Assembly: GCA_963277665.1 (NCBI GenBank)
Contig: OY728136.1
Coordinates: forward strand, 1,971,658,576-1,971,722,575
Direction of reading: 5' to 3'
Length of the DNA stretch: 64,000 nt
Source of the DNA: Viscum album
Lineage: Eukaryota; Streptophyta; Magnoliopsida; Santalales; Viscaceae
Part shown: positions 26,001-38,006 of the stretch, in pieces
Numbering within the stretch: position 1 is the stretch's first letter
Layout: each line of letters starts with the position of its first letter
Made by a program: the position numbers and the translations under genes
The notes under the pieces: generated by a model
Seen by the model: the letters and a program-made list of their open reading frames with translations, nothing else
What the model was told of the DNA's origin: nothing
Database searches by the model: none

Positions 26001-29000
26001 TCGTGAACATCTCTAACTTGCATCAATTATCCAAATAGTGTTATGTCATTATTATCCACTAGTAAAATAGTATAATTTTCATTTACCAATTTTATGTTAA
26101 AAACTTTTTTCATATTCAATAATATTCTTAAGAAAGGGTGTGTATACTACATATTAATAAATCAAAAATAGGCATCCTTTATCGCACTATTCGATCAAGT
26201 AAATGTAATATCTAGATTAAAAAATATAAATAAATTAAATTATTGTAAAACATAATATTTTTAACAACCTAAATCAACTAACCATATGAATTTAAATGTT
26301 TTTATAAATTTGGAACACATAAAATACACATTCCATGTTCCCACAAACTAACACCCAAATTCATGAAATTATAGTCATGATACTCCTTAATATTAACTCA
26401 TCCATCCACCAAGTCACTCATTGGTAATAATCCTTTGTGTTCCCCAAGTGGCATGAGCCAACATGTACAAATTAATTAGCCCCCAAAAAAAGAGGTTACA
26501 AATTTATTACAACCATGTAATTCCATAATATCATTTAGGAATTAGTTTATATATACATATATATTCCATTTAATAATTTTATAATACATTTAGTGAGATT
26601 CAATAAAATATTTCTTTAAATCCAACAAATGATTTGGGTTTCCAAACAATAAACACACATGATTATTCATTGAGAAACACATGGAAAATTAATTCTCAAA
26701 TCAAAATCCTTCATGTCATTGATAAATAATAATGACTAATAATTCACTTAAATAAAAATAAATATCATCCCACAAGATAAATCAGGTCACATTATCACTA
26801 ATTTGGACTCTCGTTCCCATTATGTCAAGATATCCCAAAAAATTAATCCAAACATGACTAGTACCATAGGTCATTGAATAGAAATCCAAATATAATGATC
26901 CATTAAAAATAAAAATATATTATATATATAGAAAATATGTATTATACTTAGATTATTATCATACCATCAGTCTACATGATATGACCCACATTGATCCATT
27001 CAGATCTGGTTCTACTGGGAATTGATATTCCAAAATACGCTAAGTGGAATACGGGTTTTATAATCATTGTCCCATACTAAAATAATTAGGGTTTATGAGA
27101 TTAGGTAAAAAATATATGAAAAATTATTTAATTAATGATGTTTCACTATTATACCACATGGTTTACCAAAAATTGTGCCAACATCAGAGTTATCACTCTT
27201 TCAAAAAACATGGTCGTATAGTTCATCCAAACATTTTTTCAAACAATGTTTCAACCATGTGGAATACCTATTTACCATATCTCATGGCTTCTAGAGGAAT
27301 TTATATAGTTTTCTATAACCTTGTATGAGCTCATAGACTCCCTAAAATATGACTTATGGTTACTTGGATAATCCAAATGGTTTACCATAATTGTGTGGAA
27401 AACAAGTACACTGAATAACACAATGAAAATATGAAAAACCCCAAAAATAATTCAGGACTAAGCCAAATAAAACATAACATAAAAACAAAAAAATTATAAG
27501 TACAAACATAAAAATCGGATTTTTAAATATGTTATGAAATCTCAATCTTTTTTTTCTATAAACTATGATACACAGTATCTATATCCATCGTTGTGATTAT
27601 AATAATGATAGAGAATGTTAAACAATAATTATTATCAAATACATCCTTCCTCAATTATATTATTGATTGATGTATTTCCCAAATCTTATAAATCAATCAT
27701 TTTCACAGTTGTACTCTTGAAAATTTCATATCATATTCTATATATGTATCCAATTCCTATGAATCATGGATATTCACGTGGATGAATTATAGGGAAATTA
27801 TTCAAAAAATATGGTATTTTTATACTCCGCTTTGGATTACAAGATCCATCCCCTACAAATCCACTAGTATTTTGTCTCTTTCTATCCTTATCATATATAA
27901 TATGGTATCATCATTATTACATAGAACAACATACATTATTTTTTCCTTCAAAATGTGGTAATGTATTGATCCATCATTTTCCATGATTAACTACAACCAT
28001 ATCCATTGGGATATGTTTAACTCCTTGTATGTAAATAAATACATTAAAATATTATTAACATTAAATATTTCATACTTTTCACACTATAGATAATTCTTCC
28101 ATATCATTATGAAATTTATTAAGACTTCAAGCTCTATAAATTTTTTTGGGTGAATTTTATGTGAATATTTAATTGAATTGAATTATAAGATACAATTTAT
28201 TCATTCATCATTAGGACAATTCCCAATGAATTCTCTAATAGATAAAAATATATAAAAAACCTTCATTACATAATGGTATTATGTGCTTAGATTTAATGAA
28301 TAAGCTTAATTTGTGATCCTTGAAATTGTGTAGACACTCATATATCCTAAGAAACATGATTCTTTTATGAGTTCTCCTTGATATCATATTGGATTGCAAT
28401 GAAAAAAATTTCAAAATGCAGCGATTATATATAAAAAATACATTAAAACTAAGGATATATTTAATATTGGGAGGCCTAAATCAGTCCACAATCAGATATT
28501 TCATTGATGGATCCACATTTTAAGGATATAATATTATAATTTAACCTAATAATGTTAATAAATGTGACTAAAATTAAATGTTGGAAAATTAGGTTTACAA
28601 CTTATTCTTTCACAATATCTTTATCCAAATTCTCAAATAACCTTCATTCACTACACATGTAATGGAATATATATTATATACTAATTTATAAACACTACCA
28701 AAAATTGATCAAGGTAATATAAAAAAATATATAAATCATATTCATGAAGAGTGTAGCCCCATTTTTTGTCTAAATGGCATTATTCTGAATTCAATGTGCA
28801 CATATATTATATAAATGGATATATTCTATGGATCCCTTATTATATCAATTAATTTATGATATCAAGATCAAATTTCAATCATTAATAAATGTAGAGCACC
28901 TATAAATTTACAAAATTGTTCCTCAATAGAATTTATATGATAATTTGTCTCGATCATGGGTTTTTTATGTTATGGAATTTAATATAAATGATTATTTATC

Positions 29001-29083
29001 CACCATTATTCTTCTCAATTTGAGTTGGTGAACCCCAAGGGTAACCCCATTTGGTGTATAGAACCCATATCTTGGATCACATA
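26001..29083. other. AT-rich stretch, no gene recognised
   Basis: No reading frame here resembles a protein family. The plus frame of 77 codons at 27095-27328 and minus frame at 27360-27545 are short and unrecognised. By position this could be TE-F's 5' LTR, but its partner LTR is not in view. TE-C inserted at its right end. Confidence 0.4.
29079..29083. other. Left target-site duplication of TE-C (degenerate)
   Basis: ACATA directly before the 5' LTR corresponds to ACTTA (50596-50600) directly after the 3' LTR: four of five bases match. This is what an old Ty3/gypsy 5 bp duplication would look like after decay. Confidence 0.5.
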
Positions 29084-30269
29084 TGTAAATACCTGGAAAT
29101 AACATTTATTATTTTTAATATATTGTATTTTTACAAGTCCGTGATAATTTACGGTGCTTGATTTTGAGGCCCGGTGTGCCCAGAATCAATTTCTGTTGTT
29201 TTTGTTCAACTACGTTTCGTAAATGAACGAGCGGGTTTTTATAACATTTGAACCGGTGCTCGGAACTGAAATATGAGGGAACCGTTGAATATGAAATGCC
29301 GATATTCGCTTAAGGAGACATTCACCTCGATGGAAGATGGTTGAGAATAAAAGTTATTTTTTGGGTTTTCGTAAAAAAATAATAAAATAAAGTGAGATAC
29401 ACCTTATTTTATTTCAGCCTCCATGTAAGTGTTTGGAGGTGGGTCCCACTGGTATTTGAAACCTCCTCTTGGAAGTTATATGTAGGACCACCACACCTTA
29501 ACCTCCCATGAAGGGTTATGGTGGTGGGGCCCAATGGAACATAACCTCTTGCGGGAGGTTACGACCTAGGGACCACCCAAGACCTTGACCTCTCATTTGA
29601 ATAATAGGGGTGGGGTCCACCTGACCCCTATTAATGGGAGAAGGGTATAACCTCCCAACAATCCCTCATTAATTAGGTAGAGCCTCTTGAACTACCATGA
29701 TTAATTCATGCCAACACACGTGAATTAATTTGGTGGAGAATCATAATTGTATTCCTCATTTTTTGAATTTCTTCCAACATCTAAAATAAATGACATCTAG
29801 TATTATTTTGGCTTGGTATTTCAAAAATGGAGGAGCTTTTGAGAGGAGATCTTGGGAGAATTAGAATTATCCCAACAAAGAATGCTCTTCCAATCTAAGA
29901 ATGAAGAACGTGTTCTTCCAACGAAGAATTCCGGCGACGATCCTTCTTCAAATTCTTACCCGGAAACATACCTATGTGGAGCTTCTTCCACAGCCGATGC
30001 AACACGGGTTTGGGAGTGTGCAGCAGATGAGATGAACGATGATTCTCTTCATCTACCTTCCACGTCTTCGTCAACGAATGACACCATATAATCAAAAGGT
30101 AGGGGCTTCAAATTGAGTATTATACATTTCTTTTCCTCATCGTCGTTTGAAAGGAATCTATGCGAAGGATTGTAAGAAATTGTTGTTCATCAATCTCCTT
30201 TGATGAACCAATTTCTATCATGTCTAAACACGGAGAGTGCGAACCAAACTAACATGACATTACTCCCTC

Positions 30270-31180
30270 TGCCGATTTTTTATGATGTTTCTTCCGCATG
30301 GTGATGAGGTGACGATGATGAAGGCGACAACGACAAAGCATGCACTACCCACGGCCTCCACGAATCGCGCCACCTCCGCAACACAGCGATGCTTCTGGCC
30401 GAACACCACCGGCCTGTGCCGGCCGGAGTCACGCCGAACCACCCTACCTGCCCAGCCCGCGGCTTCCTGCGCACCCCACCGGCCTGCCCTTGGCCTCCCG
30501 CGCACCCTGCCTGCCTGCTCGCACCCTGCTCGGCGCCCGCACGACCTACCCAGTTCCCTATCGGCCTACCCTTACCCTGCCTGCGCCCCCACCCGTCCTT
30601 TTGTGCGCCCTGCCCGGTTCTCAACCGGCATGCCTGGTGGCCTGGCGGCCTGCCCAACACCCTCCCGGCCTGCCCCGCGCCCTTTGCTGCCAGCCCGCGC
30701 CCTGCCCGGTGCCATGGCAGCCTGCCCCATGCACCGAGTGGCCTGCCCGCGCCCTGTTGCCCTGTCGATAGCCCCACTGGCTTGACCGCCCCTCGCGCGA
30801 CCTCTCGGGCCGAGCCACGCCCCTTGCAGTACTGTCCGAACCGGCCCCTACCTCTGGGCCGAGCCACCTATGTGGCGACCTTCGGGCCGAACCGCCCTCG
30901 CAGACCGCTGGGCCGGGCCCAGCGGACTGGGCCGAAACTATCGGGCAGACCGGGTTGGCCCATTTTGGGTTGGTCTGAGTTCGTCCGATCGGGTCGGATT
31001 AGGCCCAGACCCATTACAGACCTCTTTACTTTCTTTGGACATAACGTTGGCACCAGACGTACGTTTGACAAACTATTAGCGGCGCTGGATTTCTTGGATC
31101 ATGATGGCCCCTTGAGTATACCCCATTGGAGTTTGGGGTAAAGTTGAGACACAATTAGGTTGGATCGTACACAAATCCAA
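30270..31180. other. GC-rich, CpG-rich block in TE-C 5' LTR
   Basis: An abrupt island of high G+C within AT-rich DNA, made of many degenerate copies of words such as CGGCCTGCCC, GCGCCCTGCCCGG and GGGCCGAGC. Because of low stop density, long open frames appear on both strands at once (plus 30389-31141, minus 30280-30867). Such simultaneous frames are a composition effect; the proteins are low-complexity Pro/Ala/Arg-rich and match nothing. The same block recurs at 48440-49330 in the other LTR, where the frames are not preserved. It may hold promoter or CpG-methylation-dependent control (inference). Confidence 0.7.
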
Positions 31181-31429
31181 CCGGGGCCCTGGGACTAAAA
31201 GGATAATAAATCACAGACCGGGCCACCGATTGATGCACTTTCTATTGCGTTGAGACCCCTATGATGATAAAAACCATTCAGATATAGATACGTCGGACTT
31301 CATGATAGTTGGAGTATCAACATGTAACTTGTGGAGCGGACCCTCCTAGAGACGAGTGAGCGGTGTATGGAGACCTAGTAGCTGGCTAAGACCAGATGAC
31401 TGCTTGACTGATTGGACTCGGAGTGATTC

Positions 31430-31700
31430 ATCTAGCTCAGTGGGGAGTGCCTGGTAGTTGGTGGAAGAACCACAGTGGAGGAACTCCTGGTAGTTAGTGG
31501 CAGACCCATGGTACTCTACAGGAGAAGTACCTCTGCATGTTATTAGGGGGAATGTCTGGTAGTTTATGGAATTCCCACAATGGGGAGCGCCTCTGTGTGA
31601 GCGTGGAAAACCCACGGTACTCGATTGGAGGATTACTACATTAGTCCATGGTTAGTAGGAAGCACCTGGTATTTGGTAGCAGGCCCACTGAACTAGACAG
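31430..31700. repeat. Minisatellite in TE-C 5' LTR
   Basis: Several imperfect units containing CTGGTAGTTGGTGGCAGACC with GTACTC..GGAG spacers, roughly 50-60 bp apart. The matching array in the 3' LTR is at 49615-49880. Confidence 0.75.
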
Positions 31701-32033
31701 CGGAGGAGATCTCTAGCAGCCGTGGTTTCGACAATGTGAATAAAAATCCTCATTGAGCGGATTTAGTAACTTTTTTTACCTCATGATTGAGATGGAATAC
31801 ATCATAACACAGGTATATGTATGGCCATATACCTATGTAGGGTTTTCTTTTGATTTCATAATTTCTGTTTTATTCTTGTTTGATTTGACATATCTTTAGG
31901 GTCTCGGGGTCCCAACTGAGTATCGTTACACTCACCTCTGAATGGGCTATGCTCGCACCTCGATGAGTTGGTTTTAGACGACAGAAAGCGCTGACCGAGG
32001 ATGAGTGAACCAAGACTAGATGGTAACCAGAGG

Positions 32034-32038
32034 TGGAC
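32034..32038. other. Left target-site duplication of TE-D (TGGAC)
   Basis: TGGAC precedes the TGTAACACCC start of TE-D and is repeated exactly at 41958-41962 after its end. TE-C's intact 3' LTR reads GAGGTGGACCAC at the matching place (about 50205-50216), the unoccupied site with one TGGAC. Confidence 0.95.
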
Positions 32039-33624
32039 TGTAACACCCTAAGCTTCCACACTACGATTCTATTTGAATAATATAGTAGCATGTGTTTTAC
32101 ACAACTTCGAGATTCTAACACACAGCGACCAATCAACGTAGCCATTATGAATAGTAATAACCACTTTTTGAAATTTTATACATTTAATCTTTTAAAATGG
32201 ACTTCATTTTTGGATTCAGAATATCGAAATTATCCTAGGATGCAATTTTGGTACTTTTCAGATAAGTTTTATATTATGATGAATAGTGAAAATTATTAAA
32301 TTTTTATTAAAAACAACTTTTTTAATCGTAATAATTAATAGTGACAAATTATGAATTTGAGTGGTTTTAAAGTATATTTAGAATATATTTTTACCATTTA
32401 ATACAATTTTGTTCATTGGACATTATTTTACAATTAAACCGGATAGAAACAAGTATCAATCCTTTGATAGATATTAATTCTTAAAAACACGCTTTTTGTT
32501 TTGACAGCGGAAATTAATTTCAAATTAATTTCTGCCACTTCTATGTTTTGAATTTGAAAAAATCGATTCCATATTTGGAATCAGAGTTTCCACATTATTT
32601 AAATAGATAACTTTCATTTTTAGACATTTTGAATAATTACTTCGGTAAATATTTTATTTACCATGGTAAAAGGGTAAATCCGCTAAATAAGGGTAAAAAT
32701 TTAATATTATAATAGTAATAAATTACCCTAAAATGTGTCCAAACCTTATTGGTTGATACATGTATAACAATGGGCATATATGGGTCTATTTTGGGACCCC
32801 TTGGATCCACATGTAAGTGATAAGGAAACTTTATATTAATTAAGTTAAAATAAATACAAAAATGACATAAGCATATATCTTTTAGATAAACAATTTTTTA
32901 CATAGGGTTATATATGTTCGATTTTAAACTATAAATATAAATTAGAAATATAAAACGATTTCATACATAGTGGTAGTTTATTTATAATTTTTATACATTT
33001 AATAATTAATATTATTTATGACACAATAATGATGCAGTATTTTCCATATTAATGAAAGAATCAAATAATTGGTATTATAAAAGTTAAAATAAAAATAATT
33101 TGAACGTTTTGATGACATCCATTAATTTTAATGGTTAATATGACATTATATTATTGCTTAAATTAGTTTTTTTGGAATTAATAATGTTTTTATGACTATA
33201 ACAAAAATCAATTATTGAATAGTGTCAAAATTGACATAAATGAGTTTTTAAAGAAACAATTATATTATTAATTGATATTCTATTCATAAAAATATATGGT
33301 TTTTCCAATGGACTTATATCAAGATATTTGTATCGTTAATGGACCAATTGGGGGTCTCTTGGATGTATACAGTATGTTTATTAACTATTTAATATAAAAA
33401 TACAAAGTGACATGGTAAATGACAAACTAATTAACTAAGAGTTAAAACAAAAAGATAAGTTTAATATATTGACCCAAACCTGTATAAATTATATTGGTTG
33501 AAAGTATTTAGACCCATACCCACCTTATAATTTTAATAATCGACTTTGGATCTACTAGAAACAGAATATGAATTTATTATAAAATAATATTTCTAGATTT
33601 TCCTATGGTGCCCCTCCTCCCCCT

Positions 33625-33632
33625 TATAAAAA
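33625..33632 (+). promoter_or_regulatory. TATA box of TE-D 5' LTR
   Basis: TATAAAAA preceded by a pyrimidine-rich GCCCCTCCTCCCCCT. The same box with the same upstream tract occurs in the TE-D 3' LTR (39609) and, on the minus strand, in the TE-E LTR (60317). Conservation among three LTRs makes it a good candidate for the element's Pol II promoter. Confidence 0.75.
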
Positions 33633-33800
33633 GACACCACTTCTATCCAATTATTAACACTTTTAAAGCCTTTTGGTTCATCCAAAACCTACCCAAATAC
33701 TCTCTAAACTTCCCTCACATCAACCTAGTGGCTTTATTTTGATCCGAAATCCAACCTAAGGGGCCTTTTTGATCAAATCAAAAAGAAGAACCCGAAGAAG

Positions 33801-33809
33801 AGGTAATGT
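33801..33809 (+). other. Splice-donor-like site in TE-D 5' LTR
   Basis: AGGTAATGT, with GT at 33803, 178 nt after the first base of the TATA box, following a GAAGAACCCGAAGAAG stretch that looks like a purine-rich exon end. The identical motif and spacing occur at 39785 and at 60141 (minus). Splicing is inferred, not shown. Confidence 0.45.
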
Positions 33810-33968
33810 TTTCACCACCCTCTTTCAAGTTCCTTTCTTCTTCAACATCCTCTTTCGTTGTTGTTTCCATTATAAATTAATAAATACAGTATATTCTAAA
33901 TACTGTGATTTTATTATAATTATGGTACAACCAGATTCATTATTCTATCCACCCTTTGAATGACATGT

Positions 33969-34012
33969 CACCATACGTGCGTACATACAGCTTACCGTGT
34001 CAACGTCGTGGA
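33969..34012 (+). other. GTAC-rich hairpin 1, TE-D 5' LTR
   Basis: CACCATACGTG and ACGTCGTGG arms around a GCGTACATACAG/CTTACCG core. The better-preserved partner is at 39953-39997. Confidence 0.5.
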
Positions 34013-34160
34013 TTAATTGTTATTCAATGCATTATTATTTGGATGGGTATAATAATGATGTGTATTTTATTTAAATAATAAATATAACATGATAAGGATT
34101 CTGTATATATTATATACCATCCAATTATATATTATATAAATATGAAAAGAATGATATTTT

Positions 34161-34205
34161 CGCTCGTGCGTACGTACGGACTACCGTCTCCATGAACGCG
34201 ATGAG
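34161..34205 (+). other. GTAC-rich hairpin 2, TE-D 5' LTR
   Basis: Core CGTGCGTACGTACGGACTAC then CGTCTCCATGAACG, 192 nt after hairpin 1. The core is palindromic (CGTACGTACG). Partner at 40145-40190. Confidence 0.5.
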
Positions 34206-35973
34206 ATTCATTCCACATCGTATCAATTCAAGAATAATTCTCATTTGATGATTAAATGTAATGTTTATTAAATTTATATGATTCTGGATATGATTGAGAT
34301 ACAACCTATCCATAACAAACATGACTTATGTATCAAAACATATAAAATAAAACGAGTAAGTTAACACCTGAAACGACGATAATACTAAAATATTATTAAC
34401 AATGCATTATTAGAAGATCATATAAGATAACATAATTATATATATGGGTATTTTATAATTTAATAACAATGTTTTAAATATTATACATGAGGTTAAAATA
34501 CCATCGACTAAGGAAACATACAAGTAAAGGGGTTTTCATCTCACTCCTTATTCCCGTGAGATTCATGCCATATGGCCACTATTACCTTTTGTGTGGTTTA
34601 TGTACTACCCATAATTGTATTCTTTATGTAATACACTTTAATTTATGTGTATTTACATATTATTTGTATGATACCACTTTCGTGGGGTGTATGTTTCGTA
34701 AGTTACTAAATTGGTAAGTGTTAATTTCAAAATCTCTTTATTATATGAGGTTGTTTTTACGTAAGTATCTTCTAGGAAAAATTTATTAGCCATTTTAATG
34801 TTTTATGAAAGATTTTTCAAAGGGATTATTTTAAGGGACTTTTTACTAAAACATAATTTCAATTGTTTTAAATATTTATTCTTCTAAATCTTTCTCATTA
34901 ATGTCTATGTCTTCAAAATGGTTTTTAAGGATTTATTTATATGGACATGAATGTTTTGAAAATGTTAATTCCTTTAAAAAGTTTCAAAGTGATATGAGAC
35001 ACTTTGATTCAAAAATATATATAAATGACTTCTTTTCCAAATTGTGTGACTTTTAAATGTTTTCATGTAAAAGGGGTCTTTCTCTCAAAGTGTTTTAAAA
35101 ATCATTTTCATCAACGTCAAAATCCTTTAATGGATTTTAAACTTGTTTTGAAGTTGATTTATCATGATACAAATCTTCCATATAATGTTGAAGGTTTTGT
35201 GATATGTTTGACTGTGGATGTGTTATTTTTATACCATTCATGGTTTATGGTGAAAGTATTGACATTTCATATTCTAGTTTTAATACGAATGTTTTTGTTA
35301 TGTTGAAACCTGTTCATATGAGGAATGCATTTGACTTAATAAGTGACGGGTGGAGCCCTCTATAGCTTCACGATGCATTGGTAGGTCTCATGAGACAAAC
35401 TAGTGTTTTGGCATGAGGCTTTGACAAAATATTATTTGTAGTCTTGGCACGAGGCCTTTGATACGTGGTTATGATAGTCTGGAATTATGAATTCCATCAT
35501 TATGAAAGTGGTTATTTATATTCCATTTTATTATTCAACTAGTAGAATATCCACGTGAATAAGTTAATGGAATTATTTCATTTTATCTTTTCCATATTAT
35601 ACTGAAGTTCTAGTTTAAATTGATTTTGTTTTAGCTATACATTGCCATAAATGTTTATGCTTATTTATGAATGTATCCGCTATATTGTTATCTGTACTCA
35701 GCATCTGAGCTCACCCCTTTCAATGATTTGTTTTTTCCAGGATGTAAAGTAGTAATTTATGAATGACCTGCAGGGTTAATATGAGGGGATATGACGACAA
35801 TATGTTTTAGTAGTATTTTTTCAATTTATGATGTAATGTAATCTTTATGAATGAATCTAGTTATTCCAAGGCTACTAAACTAATCGGTCTTTCGAGACTT
35901 GATCTTTCTTATAATCATGCCAATGTTATGTAATAATTCACCAACTCTGGGAAACTGGGGTTGGGGCGTTAAA

Positions 35974-35990
35974 GTTGGTATCTGATGATG
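35974..35990 (+). other. TE-D primer binding site
   Basis: GTTGGTATCTGATGATG directly after the 5' LTR. Nine of twelve bases match TGGTATCAGAGC, the complement of the plant initiator-Met tRNA 3' end. Confidence 0.75.
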
Positions 35991-36475
35991 TTTAGTACAA
36001 ACCTTGGAAACTAGATTTAGATAAACTCTGATTAGAGCACATAGCCCTAAGATAGACATTGAGGATTAGTATAGAGGAACATCCTAGAATTTTGGTATTG
36101 TAAAGATTTTTTGAGTTTTCTAAGCAATACATCCATGTCTGTATACGATCAGGTAGAGGAGGATCTGGTATAGATGTACCTAGGGATTAAACCCGAAAAC
36201 ACCACTTTGAGATATACTCGAACGGGAACTGGTGCATGACAATGGGCCTTGCTGCACACTTAGTCACGACACTCCCGGGGGATATGCTTAGGATAATTCT
36301 CATTTTCTTTACAAACCATTATAAAGGGCTTATAAGTATATACATACTCAAAGAAAACATTTTTTTGATTATAGATTATATCCATAAACTGTTGAATTTA
36401 CGTTACGTATTTTACAACTTTGGAATATTTCATTACAATTCATAAACTGACCTAGTGTATGGAATTGTATAGAAA

Positions 36476-36930
36476 TGGCACCCAGAAGAAGGAATGTGAA
36501 CTCCAGCAATACATATAATCCAAAGAGTAAGAAAGATCATATCTTCCACGGTATTAAGTCAACATTTATAAGGTAAATAGTCACTCATGTTTTCTCAACA
36601 TATGAAGAAATAGTATAATGTGTTAATAAGATAAGTAATGCATTATCTGAGTCATATGGATTTGATGGGAAGAAATAGAAGAAAAGGATGGAAGAGAGAA
36701 AGATGGATAATTGGAAGAGGGAAAAGAAAATTTTTCCCATATGTGGTAACTGTGGGAAGAAACACCCTGGAACTTTCCTAAAGGGAATGGGAGTTTGTCA
36801 TAAGTTTGGAGAAAAAGGACACAAAGTACGTGACTGCAATGGTTAGAAAAAGGTTTCAAATGTACAATGCTTCATCTGTAAGATGCTGGGACACTACAAA
36901 AACCAGTGTCCAAATCATCAGAGTATTCAC
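36476..36930 (+). pseudogene. TE-D gag remnant (internally deleted)
   Basis: Starts MAPRRRNVNSS at 36476, at the same place relative to the PBS as the gag start of TE-E. After a few dozen codons it jumps to a segment matching the late part of TE-E gag (FSTYEEIV), so the whole central capsid region present in TE-E (about 63690-63150) is missing here. The nucleocapsid part remains: PICGNCGKKHPGTFLKGMGV then CHKFGEKGHKVRDC (about 36739-36840), and a second knuckle CFICKMLGHYKNQC (about 36870-36912) with all four CCHC residues. Several in-frame stops. Without the capsid core it cannot make a working Gag. Confidence 0.8.
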
Positions 36931-38006
36931 CAAATGATGTTATTGGATAATAATCATGTTATGATACTCCCACATATTAATAGTAATGACTAGTGTTTTA
37001 TGTTGTTGTTTTGGAATTATTTCATTGAAGTGATGTGTCAATGATGTACTAGAAATGAATAAGGATTGTACTGCAGTACTATTTCATTGAGGATTTGATA
37101 ATTTATGGTTCTAAGAAAAGTGACTCTATAGAAAGTTAAATAATTTGGAAATTACATTGTTGAAGGAAAGATAAACCATAATATGGTCCTAATTTTGAGG
37201 TACAGATTTTGGAATAAGATATGGTTGATTTGGGTAAATTATATTGGATATTCTTGAATTCCTTGAAACTGATTGAAGATTTTTATATTCCATCATTGTT
37301 GGAGTTTACAACATTTTTGGATGGATGATGTATATCCAGTATTCTATATGGAATAAGGGTGCCCGAATGAAATCAATAAGGTTTTTTGGAAATTCAAGAT
37401 GTTTCAGTGTTTTAAAAGAATACATGATGAAGGTATTCACATGCTATTACGGGGTAAAAAGGATCTAAATTATTTTTAACTTTCCAATAAATTCTGGACT
37501 GAGAGTTTACAAAAGTATTTTGGATAAGTCCAAAGGTTGGAATGGATTAATTTTGAAAGGTTATTTTTGAATTTTTATAAAAGGACAACACACAGAACAT
37601 GTGACGACCCGTCACGTCGGACAAAGCTGCAGGAATCGAACCCACAACCATAGTGCAATTGGGATTTATCGCCTACCACTGGACTACGTGATGTTCATGG
37701 ATGGTATAAAGTCCTAGATGGTACCATAGATCACCACAAATTTATGGCTTTGAGATTATTGGCTTTTTAATAGCCATGTTATCTACCACTCTCCATTAGA
37801 TATATATGGTTATATTTCTCTTATATATCCATATTTTCCTACATGGAACCATAGTATGTGTTATTTTCAGAAACCTTCATACTTAACACTCCTTATTTTA
37901 AATAGAGGTCATAGTAATCCATTTTTTGATGTGGGATTTCAACTAAGATATATTGAAATGTCAACCCCAAGATTCAAATACCAAGAATAAATTGCGAGGA
38001 TGCAAT
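36931..38006. other. TE-D internal region after gag: no pol
   Basis: About 1.1 kb between the gag remnant and the PPT. In this place an autonomous element would carry about 3 kb of pol. I see no DTG, RT box, RNase H or integrase motif in any frame, only the antisense tRNA-like module at 37625-37693. Confidence 0.6.
37615..37693 (-). ncRNA. tRNA-like module (SINE-like head) in TE-D
   Basis: On the minus strand an A box (TAGTCCAGTGG from 37686) and a B box (GGTTCGATTCC from 37642) lie 44 nt apart start to start, exactly the tRNA spacing. A T-arm stem GTGGG/CCTGC forms around the TTCGATT loop. No acceptor stem pairs and the D arm is weak, so it is not a working tRNA gene. It resembles the Pol III head of a plant SINE. 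The same module occurs in the same place and orientation relative to the element in TE-E. Confidence 0.65.

Larger units (their letters stand above)
29084..32038 (+). repeat. TE-C 5' LTR, first part
   Basis: Starts TGTAAATACCTGAAA-like and aligns with TGTAAAAACCCTGAAA at 47201 and onwards through the whole 3' LTR (for example TTTCTGTTGTTTTTG against TTTCTGATGTTTTTG, GGTGCTCGGAACTGAAAT in both). It holds a GC-rich block and a minisatellite. It is interrupted at 32038 by TE-D; the rest is 41958-42345. Total about 3.34 kb against 3.40 kb for the 3' LTR. Confidence 0.92.
32039..35973 (+). repeat. TE-D 5' LTR
   Basis: Begins TGTAACACCC and ends ...GGGGCGTTAAA (partner ...GAGGCATTACA). Aligns with 38026-41957 throughout. 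It contains a TATA box (33625), a splice-donor-like site (33801) and two GTAC-rich hairpins (33969, 34161). Confidence 0.95.

Noticed and set aside
27095..27328. 77-codon plus-strand frame as a host gene
   Set aside because: Isolated, AT-driven composition, no recognisable domain, no supporting promoter or splice structure.
30280..31141. Long overlapping open frames on both strands (up to 250 codons) as protein genes
   Set aside because: They lie in a GC-rich, low-complexity block with few stop codons; frames are open on both strands at once, are not kept in the matching block at 48440-49330, and give repetitive Pro/Ala/Arg/Gly-rich products matching no family.
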